From: JBAVEL01 sp049587715
Lineage (GTDB): Bacteria; Bacteroidota; Ignavibacteria; UBA10030; UBA6906
DNA: 30,162 bases
Reading direction: 5' to 3'
Assembly (NCBI GenBank): GCA_049587715.1
Contig: JBAVEL010000123.1
Span: 1-30,162 of the forward strand
Shown here: positions 17,002 through 25,638 of the stretch, piece by piece
Layout: each line of letters starts with the position of its first letter
Position numbering within the stretch: position 1 is the stretch's first letter
Position numbers and translations under genes: made by a program
Notes under the pieces: generated by a model
Databases searched by the model: none
What the model saw: only the letters and a program-made list of their open reading frames with translations
Told to the model about the DNA's origin: nothing

Positions 17002-17022
17002 CGCTCGCGTTCCCTCCCCCCC

Positions 17023-17049
17023 AAAAAAAAAGGAAGCCCGAAGGCTTCC
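17023..17049 (-). terminator. Intrinsic terminator of the 17074-17691 gene
   Basis: Read on the minus strand, GGAAGCC and GGCTTCC form a perfect 7-bp stem around a 4-nt TTCG loop, followed at once by nine T residues (17031-17023). It begins 24 nt after the stop of the beta-barrel gene. This is the only textbook intrinsic terminator I found in the window. Confidence 0.9.
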
Positions 17050-17073
17050 CTTGCAACAAACCTTCCCGCAGAC

Positions 17074-17691
17074 TCAGTTACCGAGCCCGAAGTTCACACC
17101 CACGCGGAACCCGATGCTCCCCGAGGTCTCTCCCTCGGTGGCAATGGCATCGTAGCGCGCGGAGACGTCCAGCTTCGTGTTGCCGCCTCCCACGATGAAC
17201 TCGGCACCCACCCCGGGGGCATAGTTGAACTCGGTGGATGATTCCCCCGAGACCGTGATGGTGGCGGGCTGACCCGGGAGGGCCGCCAGCGGATTCGGAA
17301 TGGTCACATCACCCGGCGAGGCGATGAACACACCCAGCTCGGCGATACCGTAGGCCCGGATCTTCTCCCCTTCCGGCATGAAGTAGTACTTGCCGAATGC
17401 GCGGATGGGAATACCCGAAAGAGAGGGACCGTCGTAGGTCTGGGTACCGAAGGTGCGATCCTTCCCGCTCCACGTGTAATACCCTGCGGTGAGACCGGCG
17501 CTGAACATGGGGGTGATGTCGTACTGTCCCCGCACGCTCCCTCCGAATCCCATGCCCACGGCATCCCCGAATGTCCCCATGGGGAGGAGCAGGTCGCCGC
17601 CGACGCTCAGACTCATCTTGCCCTGTGCGCCGGCCGTGAAGGGCACCAGCGCCGCAGCAAGAAGCAGGACAAACAGTACAGACTTCTTCAT
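17074..17691 (-). CDS. Outer membrane beta-barrel protein (monocistronic)
   Basis: A 205-residue protein. Residues 1-22 are a clear signal peptide (MKKSVLF..., ending AGAQ). The mature part has alternating polar/hydrophobic strands with Gly and aromatic girdles: SLSVGGDLLLPMG, GGSVRGQYDITPMFSAGLTAGYYTW, IRAFGKYYFM, KIRAYGIAELGVFI, TKLDVSARYDA and SIGFRVGVNFGLGN. This suggests an eight- to ten-stranded barrel of the OmpW/OmpX-like or general outer-membrane beta-barrel type. The start has GGAGAAAG at 5 nt. It has its own strong promoter (17745-17773) and an intrinsic terminator (17023-17049), so it is probably an abundant, separately transcribed envelope protein. Pore or structural role cannot be told. 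Confidence 0.82.
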   Translation of the reverse strand: MKKSVLFVLLLAAALVPFTAGAQGKMSLSVGGDLLLPMGTFGDAVGMGFGGSVRGQYDITPMFSAGLTAGYYTWSGKDRTFGTQTYDGPSLSGIPIRAFGKYYFMPEGEKIRAYGIAELGVFIASPGDVTIPNPLAALPGQPATITVSGESSTEFNYAPGVGAEFIVGGGNTKLDVSARYDAIATEGETSGSIGFRVGVNFGLGN

Positions 17692-17744
17692 GGAGCTTTC
17701 TCCGGAATGTTGGACATGGATTCCCTCTGCACAACTTCGGCCCC

Positions 17745-17773
17745 ATGATACGGAAACGGAGAGGATTTGTCAA
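17745..17773 (-). promoter_or_regulatory. Sigma70-type promoter for the 17074-17691 gene
   Basis: Minus strand: -35 TTGACA (17773-17768), a 17-nt spacer, -10 TATCAT (17750-17745). All six -35 bases and five of six -10 bases match consensus with ideal spacing. The predicted transcript start near 17738 gives a leader of about 47 nt before the ATG at 17691. It points directly at the beta-barrel gene and lies 78 nt past the stop of the preceding lipoprotein gene. Confidence 0.85.
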
Positions 17774-17800
17774 CCCCTGTGAGCATTCTGCTCCAACCCC

Positions 17801-17822
17801 CCCGCATTCAAGAAGTTGCGGG
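17801..17822 (-). terminator. Hairpin after the Gly-rich lipoprotein gene, possible terminator
   Basis: CCCGCA and TGCGGG form a perfect 6-bp stem with a 10-nt loop about 30 nt beyond the lipoprotein stop and just upstream of the next promoter. No T tract follows (a G run does), so it may only protect the 3' end or assist a Rho-dependent stop. Confidence 0.3.
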
Positions 17823-17850
17823 CGGCCCCAATCTGCCCTGAAAAGGCCCG

Positions 17851-18261
17851 CTACGGGACGGTGTAGTTGGAACTCACGTTGTACTGGGTGCCCTGGGCGT
17901 TCCCGAGCCGGCCCTGAAAGCTGAATCTCCAGGCCTGGCCCTGGGCCACCCCCGTGTATTCCCCGATGTCATAGGCCGTCCCGGCCTGAAACACCGTAGT
18001 CCCGTCCCCCGCAATCGTGTCCGCATAGCCCGCGGCGGGAAGAGCAGCTATGATCTGCGTCACGGTGACCGCGGTGGAGGGCGCTCCCCGGAACACGATC
18101 CCCTGCTGCCCCTGGCCCGACGTGATGGTGAACGTCACCCCGCCACCGCCGCCTCCCGGTCCTCCTCCCCCGAAGGGGTTCGTTCCCGTCCCGCTGTCTT
18201 TGCTGCATCCGCCTGCAAGGAGGAGCAGCAGCGCGGCTGCAAGTGCCGTCATCTTCTGCAT
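17851..18261 (-). CDS. Small lipoprotein with Gly-rich linker, unknown function
   Basis: A 136-residue protein. ATG at 18261 has GGAGG about 6 nt upstream. A signal peptide with lipobox LAGGC gives a lipidated Cys19. Residues 19-41 are a flexible linker rich in Ser, Thr and Gly (eleven Gly in a short stretch). The remaining 95 residues look like an all-beta domain: VTFTITSGQGQQGIVF, a short helix TVTQIIAALPAAGYADTI, then GTAYDIGEYTGVAQGQAWRFSFQGRL. I do not recognise the fold. The gene follows a predicted barrel gene by 28 nt and is probably co-transcribed with it, so a surface or periplasmic accessory to that protein is a fair guess. Confidence 0.72.
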   Translation of the reverse strand: MQKMTALAAALLLLLAGGCSKDSGTGTNPFGGGGPGGGGGGVTFTITSGQGQQGIVFRGAPSTAVTVTQIIAALPAAGYADTIAGDGTTVFQAGTAYDIGEYTGVAQGQAWRFSFQGRLGNAQGTQYNVSSNYTVP

Positions 18262-18289
18262 GTCGACCTCCGCATTGTGAGAAAGCGCA

Positions 18290-18922
18290 TCAGATCTTGA
18301 ACTTCAGCGAAGCGCCCAGCTTCAGCGTGAAGATGCTGTTGCTGACGCCGGGGAAGTTGTAGGTGTCGCTCAGGGGAATGTACGCCATGAAGTCCGAGCC
18401 CATGTACATGTCGTCCGACAGCCGGAATGTGTATCCGGCGCCGACCGCAATGTCGAACCGGAGGGACTTCGTCTCCAGGTTCATCGCCTGCACGGTCGGG
18501 GCCTGGCCCGTCACCACGATGTTCCTCTCGCCGCTGGAGTTCAGCTTGATGCCCAGCGACGGACCGGTCACCATGTAGAAGCCGCTGAACTCGGCCTTGA
18601 ACATCGGATCAATCACAAGATAGGCGAGGGAGAGGGAGGTCTCGGTGGTCTGGTTGTTCGCCGTCGTGGAGTTGGAGAAGTTCTTCATGTCGAAGACGGT
18701 CAGGTTGGCCATCAGGCCGATGTGCTTGCTGAAGGAGACGTCGAACGTTCCCCCCACGCCGATGCCGATGCCGTTCCAGGTTCCGGTGAGTCCCTTCTGG
18801 TTGTAGATGTTCAGGTTCCCCGCAAGCCGTGGTCCGATGAGAACCTGCTGTGCCTGCGCGGCACCCGCCGCCACGAGCATGGCCAGCAGCCAGACGGACC
18901 CGATGGTAAGAGCCTTCTTCAT
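18290..18922 (-). CDS. Predicted outer membrane beta-barrel protein
   Basis: A 210-residue protein. ATG at 18922 (MKKALT) is chosen because AGGGAGGA lies 5-6 nt upstream and a standard signal peptide follows (cleavage after AGAAQA, about residue 24). The mature chain has amphipathic strands with Gly/Asn turns: VLIGPRLAGNLNIYNQ, NGIGIGVGGTFDVSFSKHIGLMANLTVF, AEFSGFYMVTGPSLGIKL, LRFDIAVGAGYTFRL, and the terminal FTLKLGASLKFKI with the final hydrophobic residue expected for BAM substrates. The family is the broad OmpW/outer-membrane barrel type; no specific function is visible. It lies 72 bp after the preceding barrel gene and 28 bp before the lipoprotein. Confidence 0.8.
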   Translation of the reverse strand: MKKALTIGSVWLLAMLVAAGAAQAQQVLIGPRLAGNLNIYNQKGLTGTWNGIGIGVGGTFDVSFSKHIGLMANLTVFDMKNFSNSTTANNQTTETSLSLAYLVIDPMFKAEFSGFYMVTGPSLGIKLNSSGERNIVVTGQAPTVQAMNLETKSLRFDIAVGAGYTFRLSDDMYMGSDFMAYIPLSDTYNFPGVSNSIFTLKLGASLKFKI

Positions 18923-18994
18923 GGTTTCCTCCCTGTGGTTGGTGATGGATGAGTGCGTATGCACAACCGCCCCGGGGGGGTTCCCGCATCCCCC

Positions 18995-19516
18995 TTACAG
19001 CTCGTACCGGATTCCTCCCCTCAGCAGAAGGACGAACACCGTGGTCCCCTTCACGTCATACACGAAGGGACCCACCCGGACCGTTCCCCCTCCCACGGAG
19101 AAGAGCGGGCCCGCCTGCAGCTCCGGGGCCACCCAGAGCCGGTTGCCCACGGGGATGTTCACCCCCCCGCCGAACAGAAGCCCGAAATACGGCCCCCCCG
19201 TGGAGAAATCCAGGAGCAGGCCACCGTCTCCGTACGGGCGAAGCCGGGAGCCGCTCAAGAGGAAATGGTACTTGGCGTAGCTGTACCAGAGGATCGGGGT
19301 GCCCCCCTGTGTGTTCAGGCTGAGTTCGCTTCCCACCGAGAGGTCCTTCCCCAGCGGAAACTCCGCCATGGGACCCAGGTGAAAGCCCGCAGTTCCCTCG
19401 AAGAACGAGAGACCGCTGTTTCCCCCCACGATCCACTGCGGTGCCGCCGCGGCGTTAAGGGCACAGACAAGGGCGACCGCAGCAAGCACCGCGGCCGGAC
19501 GAAGCATGCGTGACAT
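18995..19516 (-). CDS. Predicted outer membrane beta-barrel protein, small
   Basis: A 173-residue protein. ATG at 19516 has GGAGGA about 6-8 nt upstream; the open frame continues upstream only inside the acyl-CoA dehydrogenase gene. Signal peptide 1-24 (ends AAAA). Strand-like segments: QWIVGGNSGLSFFE, AGFHLGPMAEFPLG, LSVGSELSLNT, LRPYGDGGLLLDFS, YFGLLFGGGVNIPV and TTVFVLLLRGGIRYEL, giving roughly eight strands. It follows the acyl-CoA dehydrogenase by 35 nt without a visible promoter or terminator, so it may be read from the fatty-acid operon even though the function seems unrelated. Porin, transporter subunit or structural protein cannot be distinguished. Confidence 0.77.
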   Translation of the reverse strand: MSRMLRPAAVLAAVALVCALNAAAAPQWIVGGNSGLSFFEGTAGFHLGPMAEFPLGKDLSVGSELSLNTQGGTPILWYSYAKYHFLLSGSRLRPYGDGGLLLDFSTGGPYFGLLFGGGVNIPVGNRLWVAPELQAGPLFSVGGGTVRVGPFVYDVKGTTVFVLLLRGGIRYEL

Positions 19517-19551
19517 GGATGTTCCTCCGTTGTTTGAAATCCCGTTCCCCC

Positions 19552-20700
19552 TCACACCCCCTCCTTGAGGAGGGAGCGGGCGATCACCAGACGCTGAATT
19601 TCGGACGTGCCTTCGTAGATCTCGGTGATCTTGGCATCCCGCAGGTAGCGCTCCACAAGGTACTCCTGCACATAACCGTAGCCCCCGTGGATCTGTATCG
19701 CTTCCAGGGCCGCCTGGACGGCCGTCCTGGAGGCGAAGAGCTTGGCCATGGAGGCGGTCCGCCCGAAGGGTTTCCCCCGGTCTTTCAGCACGGCCGCCTG
19801 GAGCACAAGCATGCGCGCCGCCTCCACGTTCACCGACATGTCGGCAAGCTTGAACTGGATCGCCTGCAGTTCCGCGATGGGCCGGTCGAAAGCCTTGCGC
19901 TGCTTCGCATAGGCGAGGGAGGCGTCCAGGGAGGCCTGCGCGATCCCGAGGGCCTGCGCGGCGATCCCGATCCGCCCCCCCTCCAGGGTCATCATGGCAA
20001 ATCTGAAACCCGCCCCTTCCTCTCCGATCCTGTTGGAGGCGGGCACGCGGCAGTCGGTGAAGGCAAGGGAAACCGTGTCCGAGCTGCGGATACCGAGCTT
20101 CTTCTCCTTCCGGGCCACGGAAAAGCCCGGCGTTCCCTTCTCCACGATGAAGGCACTGATGCCCTTGGCCCCCTTGCTCCGGTCCGTGGAGGCCATCACC
20201 AGGACCACATCCGCCATCGAGCCGTTTGTAATCCAGTTCTTCGTGCCGTTCAGGACATACGCATCCCCCTCCCGCCCCGCCGTCGTCCGCTGGTTCGAGG
20301 CGTCGCTCCCCGCCTCCGGTTCCGAAAGGGCGAAGGCCCCCAGGCGCCTTCCACAGGCGAGATCCTTCAGAAAACGGCTCTTCTGGTCCTCGCTCCCGAA
20401 GTCCGCCAGCCCGTAGCAGACGAGGGAGTTGTTCACGCTCATGATGACGGCCACCGAGGCGTCCACCCGGGCGATTTCCTCCACCGCGATCGCGTAGCTC
20501 ACCGTGTCGAGCCCGCTCCCGCCCCACCGCTCGGGCACCATCATTCCCATGAAACCCAGCTCCCCCAGCTCCCGCACCAGGTCCCGGGGGAACTCCTCCC
20601 GTTCGTCCCGTTCCACCGCCCCGGGGGCGAGCCGCTCCAGGGCGAACTTCCGGGCGGTCTCCCGTATCAGGTTGTGGGTTTCCGAGAAGGAGAAGTCCAT
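19552..20700 (-). CDS. Acyl-CoA dehydrogenase, short-chain (butyryl-CoA type)
   Basis: A 382-residue FAD flavoenzyme. N-terminal helical domain 1-115, middle beta domain with ALSEPEAGSD (124-133) and NGTKNWITNG (151-160), C-terminal helical domain with AYAKQRKAFDRPI (263-275) and QIHGGYGY (336-343). Catalytic base E363 lies in ITEIYEGTSEIQR, at the position used by short- and medium-chain enzymes. It oxidises acyl-CoA to trans-2-enoyl-CoA, or the reverse with an electron-transferring flavoprotein. No etfAB is in the window. ATG at 20700 lies 9 nt after the 3-hydroxybutyryl-CoA dehydrogenase stop. With the two upstream genes this suggests butanoyl-CoA metabolism; a branched-chain acyl substrate is an alternative. 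Confidence 0.95.
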   Translation of the reverse strand: MDFSFSETHNLIRETARKFALERLAPGAVERDEREEFPRDLVRELGELGFMGMMVPERWGGSGLDTVSYAIAVEEIARVDASVAVIMSVNNSLVCYGLADFGSEDQKSRFLKDLACGRRLGAFALSEPEAGSDASNQRTTAGREGDAYVLNGTKNWITNGSMADVVLVMASTDRSKGAKGISAFIVEKGTPGFSVARKEKKLGIRSSDTVSLAFTDCRVPASNRIGEEGAGFRFAMMTLEGGRIGIAAQALGIAQASLDASLAYAKQRKAFDRPIAELQAIQFKLADMSVNVEAARMLVLQAAVLKDRGKPFGRTASMAKLFASRTAVQAALEAIQIHGGYGYVQEYLVERYLRDAKITEIYEGTSEIQRLVIARSLLKEGV

Positions 20701-20709
20701 CTCTGCGGC

Positions 20710-21579
<870 letters not shown>

Positions 21580-21594
21580 TCCTGCTCCTCCCCG

Positions 21595-22773
21595 TCAGGA
21601 AAACCGTTCCAACGCCATCCCGCTCGCCTCCCCCCCGCCGATGCAGAGGGCGGCCACCCCCCGCCGCCCCTGCCGGAGGCGGAGGGCATGCACGAGGGTG
21701 ACCAGCACGCGCGCCCCGCTCGCCCCCAGGGGATGCCCCAGGGCGATGGCGCCTCCATGCACGTTCAGCCTGGCGGTGTCCAGGCCCAGAATCCGCTGCA
21801 CGGCCAGGGCCACCACGGCAAAAGCCTCGTTGATCTCAAACAGGTCCACGTCCCCCTCCGTGAGGCCGCAGCGGGCAAGGACGGCCCGCACCACGTCGGC
21901 GGGGGCCGTTGTGAACCAGACGGGATCCTTGGCCGTGGAGCCGAACCCCAGAATCCTGGCCAGCGGCCTGATGTTCCGGGAACGCGCCGTGTCCGCCCCC
22001 ATGATGACCAGAGCAGCAGCCCCGTCGCTGATCTTGGATGCGTTTGCCGCGGTGATGGTTCCGTCGGGGGCAAAGACCGGTTTCAGCCGCGGGATGCGGG
22101 CGAAATCCGCGTTGGGCGGCTCTTCGTCCGCTGCAACCACGGTTTCCTCCTTCCCCCGGGGAACCGTCACCGGGACGATCTCTTCGCGGAAGAAGCCCTT
22201 CTCGCCGGCTTCGCGCGCCAGGGTGTAGCTCCGCACGGCAAATGCATCCTGCGCCTCCCTGCTGATCCCGCACTCTCTCGCGCAGAGCTCGCCCGCGTCT
22301 CCCATCAGAACGCCCTTGTAGGCATCCAGGAGACCGTCCTTGACCATGCAATCGATGAGCTCGGCGTTGCCCATCCGGTACCCGCCCCGCGCCTTGTCCA
22401 GGATGTAGGGGGCGTTGGACATGCTCTCCATGCCTCCGGCCACCACGATTTCCGCATCCCCCAGCATGACGGCCTGGGCCCCGAGCATGACGGCTTTCAG
22501 GCCGGAGCCGCAGACCTTGTTCACGGTCGTGCAGGGAACGGACGTGGGGAGCCCGGCGCCCAGAGCCGCCTGGCGTGCAGGTGCCTGTCCGAGCCCCGCC
22601 CCCAGGACGTTTCCCATCAGCACTTCGCTGACGTCGGATCCTGTGAGCCCGCTCCGTTCCACCGCCGCCCGGATGGCGGCGGCCCCCAGCCGGGTGGCCG
22701 TGAGGCCGCTGAGTGATCCGCGAAAGGACCCGATGGGGGTGCGGCAGGCGCTTGTGATGACCACTTCTCTCAT
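21595..22773 (-). CDS. Acetyl-CoA C-acetyltransferase (thiolase)
   Basis: A 392-residue thiolase. Acyl-accepting C88 in TVNKVCGSGLK, N315 in NEAFAV, H347 in NVHGGAIALGHPLG and C377 in CIGGGEA form the full active site. Its length and the GGMESMSNAPY motif match biosynthetic-type acetoacetyl-CoA thiolases (AtoB/ThlA/PhaA). It condenses two acetyl-CoA to acetoacetyl-CoA or cleaves it in beta-oxidation. AAGGGGA lies about 10 nt before the ATG at 22773. It is the first of the three-gene acyl-CoA set. No promoter is visible in the 54-bp gap after rho, so transcription from rho or from inside rho is possible. Direction of the pathway (synthesis or degradation) is not decided by sequence. Confidence 0.95.
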   Translation of the reverse strand: MREVVITSACRTPIGSFRGSLSGLTATRLGAAAIRAAVERSGLTGSDVSEVLMGNVLGAGLGQAPARQAALGAGLPTSVPCTTVNKVCGSGLKAVMLGAQAVMLGDAEIVVAGGMESMSNAPYILDKARGGYRMGNAELIDCMVKDGLLDAYKGVLMGDAGELCARECGISREAQDAFAVRSYTLAREAGEKGFFREEIVPVTVPRGKEETVVAADEEPPNADFARIPRLKPVFAPDGTITAANASKISDGAAALVIMGADTARSRNIRPLARILGFGSTAKDPVWFTTAPADVVRAVLARCGLTEGDVDLFEINEAFAVVALAVQRILGLDTARLNVHGGAIALGHPLGASGARVLVTLVHALRLRQGRRGVAALCIGGGEASGMALERFS

Positions 22774-22827
22774 GGCGCGGAATCCCCTTCGGCGGGAGGG
22801 ATGCCGGGAAGGCCTCCCCTCCTCCCG

Positions 22828-24081
22828 TCAGCTGTTCATGGACTTGAGGAATTCCTTGTTGGACTTGGTCCCCCGCATCTTCTCCATAAGGAACTCCATC
22901 GCCTCGACGGTGGAAAAATCGGAGAGGAACTTCCTCAGGACCCACACCCTGTTCAGGTCGTCGGCGTCGATCAGCAGCTCCTCCTTGCGGGTTCCGGAGC
23001 GGTTCACGTCCATGGCCGGGAAGATGCGGCGGTCGCTCAGCTTCCGGTCCAGGACGATTTCCATGTTCCCCGTTCCCTTGAATTCCTCGAAGATCACCTC
23101 ATCCATCCGGCTTCCGGTTTCCACAAGGGCCGTGGCCACGATGGTGAGGCTGCCCCCCTCTTCGATGTTGCGGGCCGCGCCGAAAAACCGCTTCGGCTTG
23201 TGGAGGGCATTGGCGTCCACGCCTCCCGAGAGGATCTTGCCGGAATGCGGGACCACCGTGTTGTGCGCCCTCGCCAGCCGGGTGATGCTGTCCAGCAGGA
23301 TCACCACGTCCCTCCGCGTTTCCACAAGGCGCTTGGACTTCTCGAGCACCATATCGGCCACCTGCACATGCCGCTCCGGCGGCTCGTCGAAGGTGGAGCT
23401 CACGACCTCCGCGTTCACCGAACGCTCCATGTCCGTGACCTCCTCCGGCCGCTCGTCAATCAGGAGGACAATCAGCTTCACCTCCGGGTGGTTCCGGGAG
23501 ATGCTGTTGGCGATCTTCTGAAGCAGGATGGTCTTGCCCGCCTTGGGAGGCGAGACGATCATTCCCCGCTGCCCCTTTCCGATGGGGGTCAGAAGATCCA
23601 TGATCCGCATGGAGTACTCCCCGGGGGCGGTTTCCAGTTTCAGGGAATCGTTGGGATAGAGCGGCGTCAGGTTATCGAACAGCACCCGCTCCCGCATCGT
23701 GTCGGGGTTCTCGTCGTTGACCGCTTCCACCCGGAGGAGAGCGAAGAACCTCTCCCCCTCCTTCGGAGGCCGGACCTGCCCGCTCACCGTGTCGCCCGTC
23801 CGCAGATTGAACTTCTTGATCTGCGACGGGGAAACGTAGATGTCGTCGGGAGAGGGAAGGTAGTTGTAGTCCACGGAACGGAGGAAGCCGTAACCGTCGG
23901 GCAGGACTTCCAGGACCCCCTTGCTGAAGGTGAAGCCGCCCTGTTCCGTCTGGGCTTCCAGGATCTTGAAGATCAATTCCTGTTTCCTCAGATCGCTGTA
24001 CCCGGAGATGTTCAGGTCCTTCGCAATCTGGTTCAGCTCAGCGATCTTCTTGGACTTGAGCTCCGCAATATCCATCGGCAT
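22828..24081 (-). CDS. rho: Transcription termination factor Rho
   Basis: A 417-residue hexameric RNA helicase. N-terminal Rho_N helical domain 1-45, cold-shock-like RNA-binding domain about 50-125 (GVLEVLPDGYGFLRS), then the ATPase core: P-loop SPPKAGKT (177-184), Walker B VVILLDSITRLAR, Q-loop region SGGVDANAL, and R-loop/C-terminal KGTGNMEIVLDRKLSDRRIFPA. The length matches E. coli Rho (419), without the long N-terminal insert of actinobacterial or bacteroidete forms. ATG at 24081 has AAGGTGAT about 7 nt upstream. It has its own promoter (24294-24322) and a leader of about 205 nt. Autoregulation by Rho itself is known in E. coli and would be plausible here. Confidence 0.97.
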   Translation of the reverse strand: MPMDIAELKSKKIAELNQIAKDLNISGYSDLRKQELIFKILEAQTEQGGFTFSKGVLEVLPDGYGFLRSVDYNYLPSPDDIYVSPSQIKKFNLRTGDTVSGQVRPPKEGERFFALLRVEAVNDENPDTMRERVLFDNLTPLYPNDSLKLETAPGEYSMRIMDLLTPIGKGQRGMIVSPPKAGKTILLQKIANSISRNHPEVKLIVLLIDERPEEVTDMERSVNAEVVSSTFDEPPERHVQVADMVLEKSKRLVETRRDVVILLDSITRLARAHNTVVPHSGKILSGGVDANALHKPKRFFGAARNIEEGGSLTIVATALVETGSRMDEVIFEEFKGTGNMEIVLDRKLSDRRIFPAMDVNRSGTRKEELLIDADDLNRVWVLRKFLSDFSTVEAMEFLMEKMRGTKSNKEFLKSMNS

Positions 24082-24287
24082 GGCCGGATCACCTTTCTGG
24101 AAAACGCATGGAAACGGGGCCCCGAACGCGCGGCCCTGAACGGCAGGGCCGGGCTTCGGCCCCCGGGGGAAGCTATCGTGTCACACTCTCAGGGATGGTC
24201 GCAAGCTCGAGATGAACGTGACGAGTTTCGAACGGGCGGCGGAACGCATGGTATGGTTGATCTCCCCGGGGGTCGGTTCCCGGGCAC
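24082..24287 (-). promoter_or_regulatory. Long 5' leader of rho, with hairpins
   Basis: This is the untranslated region predicted between the rho promoter and the rho start. It contains a perfect 7-bp hairpin with a 5-nt loop (24132-24150; GGCCCTG/CAGGGCC). Next to it is a 4-bp GGGC/GCCC hairpin (24151-24162). A 22-codon open frame lies further upstream (24181-24249). No T tract follows the hairpins, so this is not an intrinsic attenuator. Rho-dependent attenuation, as described for the E. coli rho leader, is the best analogy. I see no known riboswitch. Confidence 0.5.
24181..24249 (-). CDS. Possible rho leader peptide, 22 residues
   Basis: ATG at 24249 opens a frame of 22 codons ending with TGA at 24181, wholly inside the predicted rho leader. 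The peptide is basic (four Arg and one Lys) and Ser-rich. GGGGAGA lies about 11 nt upstream, farther than usual, so translation is uncertain. E. coli rho also has a short leader ORF (rhoL) in its leader, which makes the position noteworthy; sequence similarity is not claimed. Chance occurrence of a frame this short is quite possible. Confidence 0.25.
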   Translation of the reverse strand: MRSAARSKLVTFISSLRPSLRV

Positions 24288-24293
24288 ACTACG

Positions 24294-24322
24294 AATATAC
24301 CCCCCCGGGGTTACATTGTCAA
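24294..24322 (-). promoter_or_regulatory. Sigma70-type promoter for rho
   Basis: Minus strand: -35 TTGACA (24322-24317), 17-nt spacer, -10 TATATT (24299-24294). Six of six and five of six bases match consensus with ideal spacing. The -35 element lies inside the last codons of folC and the folC stop codon lies in the spacer, so rho has its own promoter at the very end of the pyrimidine/folate operon. The predicted start near 24287 gives the long rho leader. The spacer is a C4G7 block. Confidence 0.8.
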
Positions 24323-25627
24323 GGTTCTCCGCATCCGAAGCCATGCAAGCGCTTCCCCCACAACGTAGTGCGAACCGGTCACCAGCACGGTGCCTGTGTT
24401 TCCCGCCTCCCCCAGAGCGCGCCGGACACCCCGCGGCACGTCCGACCCGGGAAGGGTTCTGAAACCGGCACCCCGGGCGGCCACGCCGAGGGCGGAAAGA
24501 GGAAGCGCGCGGGGATTGCGGGGTCGCACGGGGACAAGCACCCCTCCCCGGGGGCGGAGGATCCTCAGCATCCGCCCCGCCTCCTTGTCCCGCATCGCCC
24601 CGAAGACCGTGACCGCGGGCATGATTCCCTCCTCCTGCAGCGAGGAGCTCAGAACGCGCATGGCGGCGGGGTTGTGGGCCACATCCAGAACAACCCGGGG
24701 CCTGGTCCCCAGCACCATGAAGCGGCCCTCCAGACCGCTGTTGACGCCCGCCCGGGCCAGCCCGCGCGCGATGACACGCGTCGCCTCAGGCCGGCGCAGG
24801 AACGGGACCACGCCCTTCCGCGCGAGCACTTCGCACAGGGCAACGGCCAGGTGCGCATTCCCCGTCTGGTAGGAGCCGGGCAGGCCCAGGCGGCACCGGA
24901 TGTCGAAGCGCCGGCTCTTCAGCCGGACCCGTTTCAAGAGACCGCCCGAGCCAACAACCTCCGCCACGACCAGAGCCCCCGCCCGCCCAAGCGGTGCTCC
25001 CACGTCCCGCGCCCTCCGCTCCAGAACCCGCGCCGCCATCCCCGGCTCCAGACCCGACACACACGGAATTCCCCGCTTCAGGATGCCCGCCTTCTCCCGG
25101 GCGATGGCCGCCTGGGTGCGCCCGAGAATCTCGGCGTGCTCCACGGCCACACTCGTTATCACGCAGGCGAGGGGACGGATCACGTTGGTGGCGTCCAGCC
25201 TTCCTCCCAGGCCCGTCTCCACCACGGCAATCTCCACTCCTTCCTCTGCGAAAAACATGAACGCCAGGCAGGTCACCGCTTCGAAGAACGTCGCCCCTGT
25301 GGCTTCCACGGCCGGACGGAGCCTGCGTACGTAGGGGGGAATACACGATCGCGGGATCTCCCTCCCATCGACGCGTATCCGCTCGGTGAACCGGACCAGG
25401 TGGGGCGAGGTATAGAGGCCCGTGCGGAGCCTCCCTTCCATCATGATGGAAGCAACAAAGGCGGCCGTGGAACCCTTCCCGTTGGTTCCCGCGATATGGA
25501 TGGAACGGAACTCCCTCTCCGGATTCCCGGCCCATGCCAGGAGGGTCCGCATGTTCTCCAGCCCGAACTTCATCCCCCGGGACTGCAGACCCAGGAGATA
25601 GCGGAGAGATCCCCCGTAGCCGGACAC
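24311..25627 (-). CDS. folC: Bifunctional folylpolyglutamate synthase/dihydrofolate synthase
   Basis: A 438-residue Mur-ligase-family enzyme that adds glutamate to dihydropteroate or folates using ATP. GTG at 25627 is chosen because the N-terminus SLRYLLGLQSRGMKFGLENM then matches the family start; no strong ribosome site is present, but the pyrD stop lies only 11 nt upstream. P-loop IAGTNGKGS (45-53), omega-loop region TSPHLVRFTERIRVDG, FFEAVTCLAFMFFA, ETGLGGRLDATNVI and VEHAEILG are all typical. The C-terminal ligand domain has VVLDVAHNPAAM. The -35 box of the rho promoter lies inside its last codons. Dual versus single activity cannot be told. Confidence 0.93.
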   Translation of the reverse strand: MSGYGGSLRYLLGLQSRGMKFGLENMRTLLAWAGNPEREFRSIHIAGTNGKGSTAAFVASIMMEGRLRTGLYTSPHLVRFTERIRVDGREIPRSCIPPYVRRLRPAVEATGATFFEAVTCLAFMFFAEEGVEIAVVETGLGGRLDATNVIRPLACVITSVAVEHAEILGRTQAAIAREKAGILKRGIPCVSGLEPGMAARVLERRARDVGAPLGRAGALVVAEVVGSGGLLKRVRLKSRRFDIRCRLGLPGSYQTGNAHLAVALCEVLARKGVVPFLRRPEATRVIARGLARAGVNSGLEGRFMVLGTRPRVVLDVAHNPAAMRVLSSSLQEEGIMPAVTVFGAMRDKEAGRMLRILRPRGGVLVPVRPRNPRALPLSALGVAARGAGFRTLPGSDVPRGVRRALGEAGNTGTVLVTGSHYVVGEALAWLRMRRTLTM

Positions 25628-25638
25628 CCGCGGGGCGC

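Noticed and set aside
18923..18994. GTGC-GTAT-GCAC dyad between two barrel genes as an operator or promoter
   Set aside because: Only a 4-bp arm and no acceptable -35/-10 pair; not distinguishable from chance.
22774..22827. GGGAGG/CCTCCC inverted repeat after rho as a terminator
   Set aside because: Loop is 13 nt and no T tract follows; more likely purine-rich composition around the thiolase ribosome site.
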